This document shows positions 38,948-50,912 of a stretch of 64,000 nt of DNA, one piece after another (position 1 is the first letter of the stretch; the number at the start of each line of letters is the position of its first letter). The stretch lies in contig JAMYGW020000001.1 of NCBI GenBank assembly GCA_025617375.2, positions 1,550,001 through 1,614,000 on the forward strand, in the 5' to 3' direction. Both the position numbers and the translations under genes were made by a program. Source of the stretch: Acarospora socialis. Lineage: Eukaryota > Ascomycota > Lecanoromycetes > Acarosporales > Acarosporaceae. A model generated the notes under the pieces. The model was given only the letters and a program-made list of their open reading frames with translations, ran no database searches and was not told the origin of the DNA.

Positions 38948-40802
38948 ATGAGTGAAGCGAGAAAGCTCAGTGCCCCGGGGCATCACAAATCGGTAGCAGA
39001 GGAGCCCGTTACCAGTGTCTTATCGAAGGGAGAAGTCCCGATGTTCGACCGCGAACTCACCGCCGATGAGGAAGTCCTTGCGGCACTTGGGTATAAACCC
39101 GAGTTCAAGCGAGCCTTCAGCCTCTGGACGACATTCTGCGTCAGCTTTGCCGTCTTGGGTTTACTGCCGAGTTTCGCGAGTACTCTCTACTATGTAGGTG
39201 TCCCTTATGTGCAGTCCTTTGTCGTCGATATCAAGGACTGAGTGAGTTCTAGGGCATGGGGTATGCGGGAACGCCAGGCATGGTCTGGGGATGGCTCATC
39301 GCCATGGTCTTCATCCAATGCGTTGCCATGAGCATGGCGGAGCTTTGCTCATCGATGCCGACCAGTGGAGGCCTCTACTACGCATCCGCTGTCCTGGCTC
39401 CTCCCGGATGGGGTCCCTTGGCGTCTTGGCTGACGGGATGGTCCAATTGGCTCGGTCAAGTCAGTGGTGCCCCTTCGGTCGACTATGCGCTGGCCGCCAT
39501 GGTGTTGTCCGCCGCTTCCATCAACAACCCGGAGTACATCCCGAAGCCCTGGCATACATTCCTTACGACGATGCTTATCATGCTCAGTCATGCCTGCATC
39601 AGTAGTATGCCGACCAAGTTCCTCGCGCAGTTCAACTCCGTTGGGTCTACGCTCAATATCATTGCCCTCTTTGTCGTCATCATTATGGTTCCAGCAGGAA
39701 CAAACCGAGTGGAGCAAGGCCTTCCAAGATTCAATCCTTCGAGTGAGGTTTGGGGCAACATATATGACGGAACGAGCTTCCCAGCAGGTGTCGCCATCCT
39801 CATGAGTTTCGTCGCTGTGATTTGGACAATGAGTGGATACGATGCCCCGTTCCACCTCAGCGAAGAGTGCTCGAATGCAAACATCGCCGCTCCGAGGGCT
39901 ATCGTGCTTACATCCGCCGTCGGAGGCACGTTTGGCTGGTTCCTCCAATTGGTGGTTGCATATACTGTTGTTGACATACCCTCCGTTATCACTTCGGACA
40001 TCGGCCAGCCGTGGGCAGCCTATCTCTTGCAGACCATGCCGCAGAAGACGGCCACTGCAATCCTCGCGCTTACTATAATGTGTGGCTACTCGATGGGGCA
40101 AGGGTGCATGGTAGCGGCCTCCCGTGTCACCTATGCCTACGCTCGAGACGGTTGTTTTCCGGGGAGTTCGATCTGGAAGAGAGTCAACAAACGCACGCAG
40201 ACTCCGGTCAATGCTGTCTGGTTCAACACGACGATCGGAATATGTATGACCCTCCTCGTGTTCGGCGGTCCGGTCGCGATCGGCGCCATTTTCTCCATCG
40301 CGGCCCTCGCTGCTTTCGTCGCTTTCACCATCCCTATCTTCATCCGGGTTTTCTTTGTCGGAAACAGGTTCAGACCGGGCCCTTGGCATCTCGGCAAATT
40401 CAGCATGCCGATCGGTGCTATGGCTTGCGGCTTCGTGGCGCTGATGTTGCCCATCCTCTGCTTACCTAGCGTTACCGGGCCAGACCTGGAGTAAGTTTTC
40501 CTCATCTTTGCCGACAAGTAGAACGGGCCATATATACTGACATCTGGCACAGCCCATCCCTCATGAATTGGACGTGTCTTGTCTACGGGGGTCCGATGCT
40601 CGGTGCTGTGATCTGGTACGCGGTGAGTGCTCGGAAGTGGTACAAGGGTCCCAAGGTCAACGTCGAACATTACATGCTTGGAAGAGAAGAAGCCGTCGTG
40701 GAGGCGAAGGAAGATAGTGCCGATAGTGGCAGCTCCAGCACGAACAGCGTCACTAAGGGGAGCAGGGCTTTCGATGATAAGAGGGCTGCAGATTTGGCTT
40801 GA
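38948..40802 (+). CDS. Amino-acid/GABA/choline-type permease, APC family
   Basis: Exons 38948-39193, 39253-40490 and 40553-40802 give 577 aa. The layout is a polar N-terminus, about 12 membrane segments and a polar, Ser-rich C-terminus. The first segment opens FKRAFSLWTTFCVSFAVLG, followed by YGMGYAGTPGMVWGW and a conserved MAELCSSMPTSGGLYYASA block. FHLSEECSNANIAAPRAI lies in the loop typical of the Uga4/Hnm1 branch of amino acid-choline transporters in the plasma or vacuolar membrane. The substrate (GABA, choline or another amine) cannot be told from sequence. The next gene downstream is the CYP53 hydroxylase, 2 kb away across repeats, so a joint role is possible but unproven. Confidence 0.92.
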
Positions 40803-40876
40803 GCACATATATTATATTTTCTGCTTTATTGAATAACATGGTTGAGGTCCCTTTCTTATAACATTTAGTGGGTAAA

Positions 40877-41175
40877 ATCCATCATGAAGGTCTTGCAATA
40901 GTACGAAGGCCTATTTGCAAAACTCTCCACCACCCCCAGACCTTGCTCCTGGAGAAGATAAAGTGACGATCTCATATACAAACTCTGATGATTGAGCCCA
41001 TCAATGTTTCGTTCTATTACCTATATCTAAGTACCAGTTCTCTAGATCTTAGGAGTGATTTTGTGCTCTTAAAAATATTGATGTTGAAGGTCCCCTAGAA
41101 GGCTGGGGAAAGTCTGAAAAACGGCGGAGGATTTTGCAAACAGCCTTCGTACAGTCTCATGATCAAACCCACCAA
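40877..41175. repeat. Imperfect inverted repeat, foldback or MITE-like relic
   Basis: The segment at 40877-40932 is mirrored, as its reverse complement with scattered changes and small gaps, by 41121-41175. The best core is GTACGAAGG followed by TTTGCAAAA. Between the arms lie about 190 bp of AT-rich DNA. The same core recurs in fragments at 42254-42330 and 50752-50800, so this is a dispersed family. Confidence 0.6.
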
Positions 41176-41914
41176 TTCAATCACTATCTGAATTCTGGTC
41201 AATCTTTCTAGAGAAAGGAAAACGATAATAAGATATGCGAATCCCGGAGGGAAAGGATACAAGGTTCGACCGACACCCATGCATTTGGAACTTGGAGGAG
41301 GAGGAAATGGTCCTTCAATCGCCACTACTAGGCCAGTCAGCATCACGGGTCTTCTTGTTGGACATTCATCCAATCGTCCTTTGGGTTTGTCTCCACCTAT
41401 GTTATCATGATCCTCGTCATCAGATTGGTCCTTCACATCGTCCCGCCAGAGTTGAACTCTGTCCTTCTTAATGTGGCGGCGAGCCTTGGCACAATCGGTC
41501 TTGGTGCCCTCAAGGCCATTCAGTTCGCAGTAGTCATCCGCCTCATTATTGAGCACTTTGATTTTCTTGACAGACTTATCTGGCACGCCATAAGGATCCA
41601 CAAAGGCCGGTCCAAGACGCTTCTTGAGGATCGTGGCACTCCCCCAGTGTAATCCTGCGTCACACCATGAAGTCAAGTTTTGCCGGAATGACCGAGCACT
41701 TTTGCAACACCATCCGAGACCAGACCTCGCAGCCGGCCGGTGAGATTGGCGATGTCTCGAAATGAGTCTCTGCACATGTTATGGCACGCAAGCATGATGA
41801 GGATCTCGGCAAGAAAGCCACGGTACTTGATGATCCTATTGATTTGATGACCACTGGTGCGTTGGACCAGTCAACAAAGCAAGAGTCTTTCCGAAGGCTG
41901 GCAAGATCAGCCAT
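41095..41914 (-). pseudogene. Possible gene relic of unknown family
   Basis: Two minus-strand open stretches, at 41914-41660 and 41775-41095, lie end to end in different frames with some overlap. The first has the look of a coding N-terminus (MADLASLRKDSCFVDWSN). The second has a Lys/Asp-rich middle and then runs into the dispersed repeat, which supplies its last 35 or so residues. I do not recognise either product. It may be a decayed gene, an intron-bearing lineage-specific gene, or chance. Confidence 0.3.
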
Positions 41915-42050
41915 GTCAGAGGTGTTCAGACAATTCTCTTGTTTTTCCGCTTATATGCACCATGCAGAACCTGCTCAATTGACTGGGCCTCGATGCATCT
42001 ATGTCTCAACACATGTAGCAGGAGCCATTGCACTTGCTTGGCTCTTTCAA

Positions 42051-42081
42051 AAGAAGAAGAAGAAGAAGAAGAAGAAGAAGA
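42051..42081. repeat. (AAG)10 microsatellite
   Basis: Ten AAG units in intergenic DNA between the permease and CYP53 genes. Confidence 0.9.
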
Positions 42082-42253
42082 GAATAGTGGTCCAACAATT
42101 TCTCAAGTCACATGCAAATGTTGTTGTGTACCAGAACCTGCACATGACTTGATGTAATTGTCGAGTCACTGCATGGGCATCGGCCATACATCCTTCAATC
42201 TGAATAAGTACTGATTGGCGGGTCTCATTGTGACTCTGGACTTTTGGGTATGG

Positions 42254-42330
42254 TCCATCAAGAAGGGCTCGCAATAGTACGTTTCTCATGATCAAACCTA
42301 CCAACTTGATCACTATCCGAGTCCAGGTCT
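42254..42330. repeat. Second copy of the 40.9 kb repeat, arms fused
   Basis: 42254-42281 matches 40877-40904, and 42284-42330 matches 41155-41201. In this copy the two blocks sit directly next to each other, without the roughly 250 bp that separates them at 41 kb. Over the second block there are 8 differences in 46 bases, 7 of them transitions. Confidence 0.65.
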
Positions 42331-42791
42331 CTGGTTTGGAGAAGGATTCCTTGGAGTTCCTGTGACACACAAAGCGGTAACCCGGCATCTAACGACGTAT
42401 ATGTGGTTGTAAGAAGTTGCACTTCCTCCGACGAAGAACCCTGAATCTTATCAGACGAGAAAATATCGGCATCTCGGAATATGCCCGTCTGTACTCTCAC
42501 CTTTATCCAGTTCACTGTCTTACATAAGGTACGACATGACCAGCGAGTCCGAGCCCCACCATAAGCGAGAGCGCGGGGGCGGGGTTACGAAGCTTAGCTT
42601 TGGAGCCCTCCCGATACCTTAGTACAGTACAGTGATTCTAAATATTTACTGATACTCTACAACCGAAAGTGTTCCGCTATGTTAACGATCTCATAAGAGC
42701 TGTCCAGGTCCCTCTCCTTCTGTCCTGCTTTCTGTTCTGTCTTGCAAAGGTTGACCATTGAGCTTTAGTTGAGTTCGTTGTAAGAGTCGAG

Positions 42792-44457
42792 ATGTTCCTC
42801 TCCTTTCTCTTCACGCCATATACGCTCCTGCTCCTGCCTATAATCTACTACTTGCTTCCATACATTCGCAATTGGTCGATCCGAGATATACCAGCGCCCT
42901 TCCCGGCAGCTTTCACGAACCTATGGCTCTTGTATCAATGCCGACGAGGGAAACGCTACCTTGCCGTTGACAACGCTCACAAGAAATATGGCCCCTTGGT
43001 GCGCATCCAACCGGACCATGTCTCCGTTGCAGATCCGGAGGCAATTCCTATTATCTACGGGCATGGCAATGGCTTCCTAAAGGCGTGAGTGGACATACTC
43101 CTCCGCTTTGCTCTCAAGCACTGACGGCGAGGACCAGAGAGTACTATGACGCCTTTGTGTCCATCGAACGTGGCCTCTTCAACACACGGGACCGTGCCGA
43201 GCACACCCGGAAACGCAAGACCATCTCGCACACCTTCAGCACCAAGTCTATTGGTCAATTCGAGCAATATATGCACCATAACCTGGAAATGCTGGTCAAC
43301 CAATGGGACCGTATTTCGAGTAATGCATCAAAAGACAATGGCGGCTACGCACATATGGACAGCTTGCATTGGTTCAACTATCTTGCATTTGACATCATCG
43401 GGGATCTGGCGTTCGGCGCGCCGTTCGGAATGTTAGAGAAGGGCAAAGACATTGCGGAGGTCCGGTTGACACCCGACTCGCCCCCGACCTACGCCCCAGC
43501 CATTGAAGTCCTCAATCGTCGAGGGGAAGTATCAGGGACGTTGGGTTGCCTCCCGGCTCTGAAGCCATACGCCCAGTACCTACCGGACCGCTTCTTCCGT
43601 GAGGGTCTCGAAGCCGTCCAAAACCTGGCAGGGATAGCCGTAGCGCGGGTGAATGCGCGCCTGCAACCCGGGGTGGCGGAGAAGAACGAACGGGTCGACC
43701 TACTGGCCAGACTGATGGAAGGCCGAGACGAGAACGGCAACAAACTGGGCCGGGCCGAACTCACCGCCGAAGCCCTGACACAGCTCATCGCCGGCAGCGA
43801 CACGACCTCCAACACGTCCTGCGCGCTGTTGTTCTGGTGTCTCAAGACGCCCGGCGTCATTCCCAAACTGCAGAAGGAGCTCGACGAAGCCATTCCGGAC
43901 AAAGACACGGTCCCGGACTTTGCTACCGTCAAGGACTTGCCCTAGTCAGTCACGACACTTCCTTTTCCGCTCCCACATCCCTCTCCTTCCCGTGTTCACC
44001 TTGCATTGTGAGTGCTAACCTTCATGTGAAAAGCCTCCACAACGTCATTAACGAGACCCTGCGAATCCACTCGACCTCCTCCCTCGGCCTCCCCCGTCTC
44101 GTGCCCCCCGGCCCCGGCGTCACGGTGCACAACCACCACTTCCCGCAAAACACCGTCCTCTCCGTCCCCTCGTACACCATCCACCACTCGCGTGACATTT
44201 GGGGCCCCGACGCCGACGCCTTCCGGCCCGAGCGCTGGGATAGCGTGACGGAAGCTCAGAAGAACGCTTTCATCCCTTTCAGTTACGGGCCAAGAGCGTG
44301 TGTGGGCAGGAACGTGGCGGAGATGGAGTTGGCGTTGATTGTCAGTACCGTGTTCAGGCGGTATGAGTTTGAGTTGAGGCAGGAGACGTTGGAGACGAGG
44401 GAGGGGTTTCTGAGGAAGCCGTTGGGATGTGAGGTTGGGATGCGGAAGAGGGGTTAG
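42792..44457 (+). CDS. Cytochrome P450, benzoate 4-monooxygenase type (CYP53)
   Basis: Exons 42792-43084, 43138-43944 and 44034-44457 give 507 aa. An N-terminal membrane anchor (MFLSFLFTPYTLLLLPIIYY) places it in the ER. P450 marks: I-helix AGSDTTSNTS, ExxR in NETLRIHS, FRPERW, and haem loop FSYGPRACVGRN with the Cys ligand. CYP53-type segments include RDIPAPFPAAFTNLWLLYQ, YDAFVSIERGLFNTRDRAEH and LHWFNYLAFDIIGDLAFGAP. CYP53 enzymes hydroxylate benzoate to 4-hydroxybenzoate, the first step of benzoate use via protocatechuate, and also detoxify phenolic compounds. Phases across both introns restore FLKAEYYDAF and DLPYLHNVINE. Confidence 0.94.
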
Positions 44458-47293
44458 GAGGCAGGTGTCTCGTTCGTGTTGGATGTTGGGTGTATGAAGA
44501 CTACGACTGTGGAGATGGAAGGATCTATCGTTCTCGTTTAACTGTTAGGGTTGGATATCAGAAATAAGTACGGATACTGTAATGAATCAGAAACTTCCGT
44601 GGACGAAGATGTGAGGTTGACTTGACATATCCTACATGAATCCGATGGAACCAAGAACGCATCGACTAGTCCATGAAAGCGCGAAGAGACTACCTAGTCA
44701 TATTCGCTCCACCAAACCACCTTCGATAAACCGCCTACGCAACCATCTAGCGCCAGGTCCCGCATCAACGCCCCAATTCCGTAAGGTATCCCCGCCGCAC
44801 CCCCTCCCCCCAACAAAAATCAACAAACATCAAGACGGAGAATCCAACCTCCATCTTCCACAGCCGGCTTCAACCCAGTACAATCACTCCATCCCCAAAC
44901 GAACCTTTCCGATCCACGCATACAATCCACGTCCCAAAGTTGCCCTCATCCCTATATCATTTTACGTAGTCTCGACGACAAACGATCATTTGATCCAGAG
45001 CCCTCTCCTCGTCCCCCACCCCACACCACCGCACCCCACTTACTAGCTGGATGCCAGGACGGAAGAAGGGCACCACAGCTCCCCTCGCCCTCCAATCCCT
45101 CCTTTCACCCCCTTCAACCCCCCTCAACCCCGCTCATCCCCCCCCAATCGGTGGTTCGGTTAGGGTGGCTTGGATGGAGCGGGAGGAAGGAGAGAGAGGG
45201 AGGGAAGGGAGGGGGAACGGACATCCAAAGAGGGCGTCGGAGGGCATTGAAATGCGACCTGTCTATTGGAGGCGGGAATGGTTGGTTCTAAGGTTTGTGG
45301 GAAGTGGGAGTGGGAGTGTGCGAGGGAGGGAAGTGTGCGGGATGAGTAAGTTGTCATGTGAGACGTCGGCGGAATGAAACGATCGAATTGCCCTGGTGGC
45401 CGGTTGGATGAGAGCCGTTTGTGGAGAGATGGATTGGGTGTGCTTGAGAAATGTGATCGGGCAGGGGAGGATGGTAGTGGGTGGAAGGGATTCACGTCGC
45501 AGCCGGGAGAACCCTCGGACGCGAATTATCTGGTAGACTGGCGGAAGGTGAACTTTATCGTCGATGGAGCTGCGATTTGCTGTGGAGTTGTTGTTGTTGT
45601 CAGAACTATAAGTGATCAGAGTGATCGCGTACATTGATTTGCAGGCGACTTCCTATGAATGGCTATGGTGGCGCTGCTCACTTGTGATTCTGGCATCGAC
45701 TTTCGAACAGCAGCGTAACGCCCTCAACAGAATGCAGATCGCACATGTACGCTTTTCTCTCCACTTAGTCGGCAGCGGTTCTGCCTGTAACATCGCTTTT
45801 CACCCCTTTCTCCTGCCACTTCCTCTTCTCTTCTATGCCTCCCTGTCAACCTACCCCACCCACCCAACCCTCTCCTCTCCTCTCCGCTGCTTCGTCTTTC
45901 TCCACTCGATGTTCTCACAACACCCTCCGCTTCGGCTCCATTCCCACCGCTGGCCCTACGGGCTGTAGCCATGGTCCATCGAGATCCGCGTCGGAGATGG
46001 GAAAGCGTTGGGCGGCGAGGGAGTTGGAATCGGGATCGAGGGTCTATGACCGCGAAGGATACCGTATGTTAGCTTACTTCCATGCAAAATGTAGCGAGCC
46101 GGCGATGAGGCAAGTGGACACTAGTCCGGACAACGCAACGAGTACATTGATCCTGCTCCTTCGGCTTGCACAGTACGAGAAAGAAGATCAAGGGACGCAC
46201 ATCGCCTCGAAGCCGTTTGTCCCCTCCAGCCATCACCTCCGGCACACATATAGCTGAGGGTCCACACATGGCGAGCACGAGCATGAAGAGGACGGTCAGG
46301 AGCAGCGAGAGAGGAGCGGCGTTCAGGACTGCTGCACTGGTCGCTTCCTGGGAGGGCATGATGCTTGATCCTGATTTCGAACTCGAAAGCGGACGACGAT
46401 GGTATTGTTCACCTGCTCAGGAAAAGCACGAATGGGCAATTGATGAACAGTACGACCATCAAACGAAATCCAAAGGAGCTCTTTATAGATGCTAATTCTT
46501 GGCTCTGCTCATCTGACAGAAGTCAAAGCAAACGTTTGATGCCAATGCCAATGCCAATGCTAATACCCCTTTTCCCGCGTTGCGTTCTCCAACCTGCAGG
46601 TCCAAGAATGAGGAAAGGGAAAGTTTTCTGCAAGCAAAGAAGCGTCATGAAGAGGAAACTCCATCGCATGCGTGCCTGCGCGCCTGAAATATGGGGTACA
46701 TAGAACGTAAGGTTTGTTGCGTGCGTCGCATATATCTTTTACAAGTGTGCTTGGCGGCGGGTAATTGCCATCGGTTGCATTTACGCGGACGATGGCGTTC
46801 TGAAACGGAGCCAAGCGTAACTTCGTACCAAAATGCTCTAGAAAAGGGGCAACCCGGGGTATAATGCCTCATGCCGCTTCAAGCGGGCGGTGAGAAACGT
46901 AATGGAAATGGAGGAGGAGCCAATTGCATTTTAAAGTCGATGACGAGAAATGTCAGGTAGGTGTTGCCGTGATCCTTATCCTTTGAGTGATATAGAAGGA
47001 ACATGGTTCCGTTAGATCCAGACCAACAGTATAATCATGTTTAAAACGCTTGCGAGTGTCAATGCACATCTTTGCTCTCTAAGGTAGTTCCATCTATATG
47101 TTTCTGCACAAGATCGTATTGACGAGGTGATCCCCGTCACGAGGACGATTCTGAATCAAAGACATATATAAGATCAACAGGAGTACACGCTGCGTGTTGC
47201 GCAGAATCATATGTGAGAGCGTTGGAGGACTGCAGCCGCAGAAGGCAAGCCCTTGGCGCAAGGCCAAGAGATGTGCTTTCGCCAACAGATCCA
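44458..47293. other. 2.8 kb gene-poor region
   Basis: Open frames occur on both strands (for example 44636-45377 and 45724-46257) but none has a family signal; many are driven by C-rich or purine-rich runs at 44790-45200. A short ATGCCA tandem lies at 46539-46562. No gene supported. Confidence 0.5.
46539..46562. repeat. ATGCCA hexanucleotide tandem, about four units
   Basis: Three exact units and a fourth with one change, in intergenic DNA. Confidence 0.85.
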
Positions 47294-50274
47294 TCACCAA
47301 GCGCTCTGTCCGTCAGCTACCTTGAATAACCCATTCTTCTTCTTCTCCATCGCCCATTTCTCAATCCAACCCTTCATCTTCTCCCTAGATTTGGCCGAGC
47401 CAACGTTAACAGTAGGGATGATCTTGTCGATGCGCAGCGCACAGCAAAACATCGTCAACTCCCGGAAGCTGCTGTGTTCGCTGTACGGCACACCGAAGCA
47501 GCTGGCTTCCCTCGTGCTGCCTCTTTGCGGCACCAGCTCGGCCATGGAATACCTCGACTTCCAGTTCTCCGAGTTGAGCACCGTCTGCACGGCAGGGGAC
47601 TCGACGAAGCGACTGTTTGGTGGTCGATAGTTCCACCCGGAAGGCCTGAATCCAATAATTCGGGAGAAATGTGGCTTGTAGCCGGTGAGATAGTCCGCAA
47701 GGGTCTCGGCCCGGATTTCCATCAGCATCTGCATGTGGACCTGAGCTTCCAGTGGATCGTTGGTCAATCGAGCCATGAGCTCCGGATCTTCTAAACAAGC
47801 ACAGATCTTCTGCTTATTCGGCGGTGCGTAGATCTTGCTGTTCAGTGCGCGGGCAACGCCCATGCAAATCCTCTCTTTACCGATGCTGTACGTGCCCACA
47901 ATAACCAAAAGTCGACCTCTGCTCTTCTTTCCGCTTTTGACATTGACTTTCATGGCGTCGATATCGTCCTCGTCTTCCTCTTGTTTGATCAAGTCAGAAC
48001 TCTTTCTCACAAACTTGACCATGCCACTCCCTGCTCTCTCCTTCTTCGTCTGTTCCCAGTCATCGTTCTCATCTATTCGGTCCTTGCTGAGGCTGACGCA
48101 CATATCTGCGCAAGCTTTGATAACCTCTTCTTGGCTTGGGAATGCATACTTTGGCGTTAGATATGTTGTGTCGAGATAACAAACATCGATTCTTTGCTGC
48201 CGTATCTGCCTCTGAGTGACAAGGTCCATAACGTCGGGCCGTAACAAAGGATGTTGAACATGAGCTGGACATGCTCGAAAGTCTCCACAGTGAAGCACCC
48301 TTTGCACCTTGGGATTCTTGCCCTTGCCTACGACCTTCTCGAACAGGTACAACGAGCTTCCAGGACAATGGTTGGCTGGTATCATCGTGACCTCTACCCC
48401 TTGCGTTCCAGGTACTTCAACCTTCTGATCAAACGCCAGGTCAACAACCCACTTCGGGTCGACCCGTAGCTGCTGACGGACTAGATTCGCTGTTACACGA
48501 CTGCAGTAAATGGGACCGTGGCACCAGGACGATGTTAGTCCTACGTAATGGTCGCTGTGGAAGTGACTGAGAAAGTAAGCCTTACAACCCTCCACGGCTC
48601 CATATCGGAAAGCATCCACGCAGATGAAGAAGCCTGGCAAGATCTTGTAGAAGGGACAGGTGCGCTGATAAGCAGGCTTGCCTCGAGCTGCCATCTCAGC
48701 AGCCGCAGCAGTGGCCCAAGCAGCATCCTCGGCATGGGACGACATCAGCTTTGAGAAGGCTGAAGATGGTGATATTTCTGACGATCCAAGAGTGAAGGGG
48801 TTCTCCTGACCGGGTTTCGCAATTGCAGCTCGCTGAAACCGCTTTGCTGTGGATATGCCATTTTCGACCACCCTCGATAACTCGGACTTGATAACGGGCT
48901 TGCGGTCAGGTAATGGAGTCGGATTTCCATCCAGGCAGTTGTTGACATGGAGAGACACTTCCTGCTACGCATTAGACAGATCTAGCCCCTAGAACATATA
49001 TGGGGTCATACAGCGTCTGTGATGCCAAAGAGGTTTACTGCGCAAATCGGACATAATGCACCCCCTCCCGTCTGCGCCCACTGTTCGTCGCTGGTGGCCC
49101 CTCCTACTGAGCCCTCGGCTAGATCACCGTGTTCCTCATCCTCAAAACCCAATTCTAATCTCCTCTGCTCCTCTATCCACCGGCGTTCAATGTACTCTTC
49201 ACCTTCCTCCGCGAACTCGTCATCTCCAAAGTCTTCTATGCCGTCAAAATCGTCATTTTCCCCAACACTTGTAGACTCTTGTTTTAACACTGGGACCTTG
49301 GGAAGGTTTAACTCTGGATCGTCATCTTCATCGTTGTGCTCCGCTTTGTGCTGTCCAACTGCAATCCTACCGAGTAGCTTTTCCGCCTCCGAATCCAGAA
49401 CCCGAGGCCCTTCACTATCCCTCAAAGTATCTCCCAAATCCTCCTCACTATCCGAATCTTCAATGAAAGGACCTATCCTACGCTTTTCCTTCCTCGCGCC
49501 ATCTTCTACCATTTCGTGGGTGCACGGATCTAGATCTGTACGTTTGTCCGTCGTAGGTGTTGATGCACGTTTGGACCCACTCAAAATTGGCTCGATAAAG
49601 TCAATAGGCGGTGGCGTACAACCTTCTTCCTTCGGCATAACGACTTCATCCTCAATGAGTGACGATCTCCCGGTAGTGTGAAGTAACTTAGGTGCACTAC
49701 TGCCCTCTGAAGTGCCCCTGCTTTCCCCTGCTGGAGAGACCGAGTCGAGCTTCCGACGCTTGACCGATGTCCCACTTTCGTGGTATCTGGAGCCATCCAA
49801 ATCCTGATCGGGGGCATTGCTTTTGGTGGGTGACTGCTGGAATGGCCCCAGAGGATCGTCATAAAGGTCATCTGGGGTAGGAGACCGCGGTCTGGCGAAG
49901 ACACCGTGAGGAATTTCGCCTCCAAAGAACAGACTACTAGTGTTTCCGCTACCATCATCGCCATCGCCGTTGCCGTTTGCTTTTGTGGAGGGCTCAGCTT
50001 TCTTGAAGAAGGTCAAGATGCTACCGTTCGGTTTCCCCTTGGACTTCCCGTTGGTAGAAAGCGGACTGGCGTTCGCTCGGCTGGTGCTTCTGGGTAAAGT
50101 CCTGGACCGTCCCAGTAATGGCATTGTTGAGCTTGCCATTTTAGATAAGGTGGCGATGGACCTCAGCGGGTCACGGTAGCTTGTAGACGACGGAGGAGTT
50201 GGTGGTCGCCCTGTGGAAGGCTTGTAAGGTGTTTGTAAAGTAGTCGTTGCATTCTCTCGAGGCTTGCGGAACAT
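47294..50274 (-). CDS. PSO2: DNA interstrand crosslink repair nuclease Pso2/Snm1
   Basis: Exons 50274-49012 and 48961-47294 give 976 aa. Pso2/SNM1 is a 5' exonuclease that processes DNA interstrand crosslinks. The N-terminal 400 residues are disordered and acidic, with a SILTFFKKAEP stretch resembling a PCNA-interacting box. Next is a small zinc finger (CPIC in exon 1, then HVNNC in exon 2). The catalytic metallo-beta-lactamase part has AYFLSHFHSDHYVGL, IPANHCPGSS and HCGDFRA, followed by the beta-CASP domain with VVGTYSIGKERI and GVPYSEHSSFRE. A 50-bp intron falls inside the zinc finger. An acidic insert (KQEEDEDDIDA) interrupts the beta-CASP region. The gene is divergent from the reductase at 50913. 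Confidence 0.94.
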
Positions 50275-50912
50275 ATCAGAGTGAATGCATGGAGTTTGCA
50301 GCGTGTATCATGACGGTAGATCAATCTCCAACATGTACCCTTGATTGCCGTACAGGTACGAGTAGGTCAAAGCGCGTCACGTAAGGCTTGGTCCGAGCGG
50401 TCCAAAAAGACATTCGATCATTAAGTGCATCTTTAACACCAAGTTGGCCCTTTCCCATGTATGAAGATTATCTAATTCAGACAACCTCACCAAATCCACA
50501 GTTACTATGCATCAACTGGACCTTGGAGCTCAGGTTGTCATATGCTTCTTCATGTGCGAAGGCGATCGGCAAACGTCTCTAGAATCTACCCTACCTATTG
50601 GGGTCCCTTCAACTCAGGACTACTTGGTCAACATAAGCTTTATGAGTTGTGATTCAATTAAGTCTTGAGATACAAGCGGTAGAGAAACATGCATCTGAGC
50701 TCTCTCGGTTGGAATTGTGGGTCATTGTTCTCAATATTCCCTTGGATGCAAAGTCGGGAGGTGGCGGAGAATTTTACCAGTCACCTTCGTACTACATGAT
50801 GACTTCAACTCTACTGTGGCTTAGGTATACCCCGCATAATGTAACGTGTATATCATGATTTCAAACTAATATGCCTTGAGCAACGGAGTCAAGTCCTTGA
50901 TCAACTCTTCTC
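50275..50912. promoter_or_regulatory. Divergent upstream region of PSO2 and the reductase gene
   Basis: About 640 bp, expected to hold both promoters. It includes a fragment of the dispersed repeat (50752-50800). No other feature recognised. Confidence 0.45.
50752..50800. repeat. Fragment of the 40.9 kb repeat family
   Basis: Read on the minus strand, about 40 bases (TAGTACGAAGG, a variable spacer, then AAAATTCTCCGCCACC) align with 40898-40934. No inverted partner was found nearby, so this seems a solo fragment. Confidence 0.5.

Larger units (their letters stand above)
40803..42791. other. Repeat-rich intergenic region
   Basis: About 2 kb holding a foldback structure (40877-41175), related fragments at 41155-41201 and 42254-42330, a GAA-type microsatellite and a possible gene relic on the minus strand. 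The last 200 bp should be the CYP53 promoter. Confidence 0.65.

Noticed and set aside
39349-40389. 346-codon open frame on the minus strand
   Set aside because: Antisense to the permease. Its Arg/Asp/His-rich product mirrors the membrane-protein codons.
44636-45377. Two consecutive open frames after CYP53
   Set aside because: C-rich and purine-rich sequence opens all frames here; no family resemblance or splice logic.
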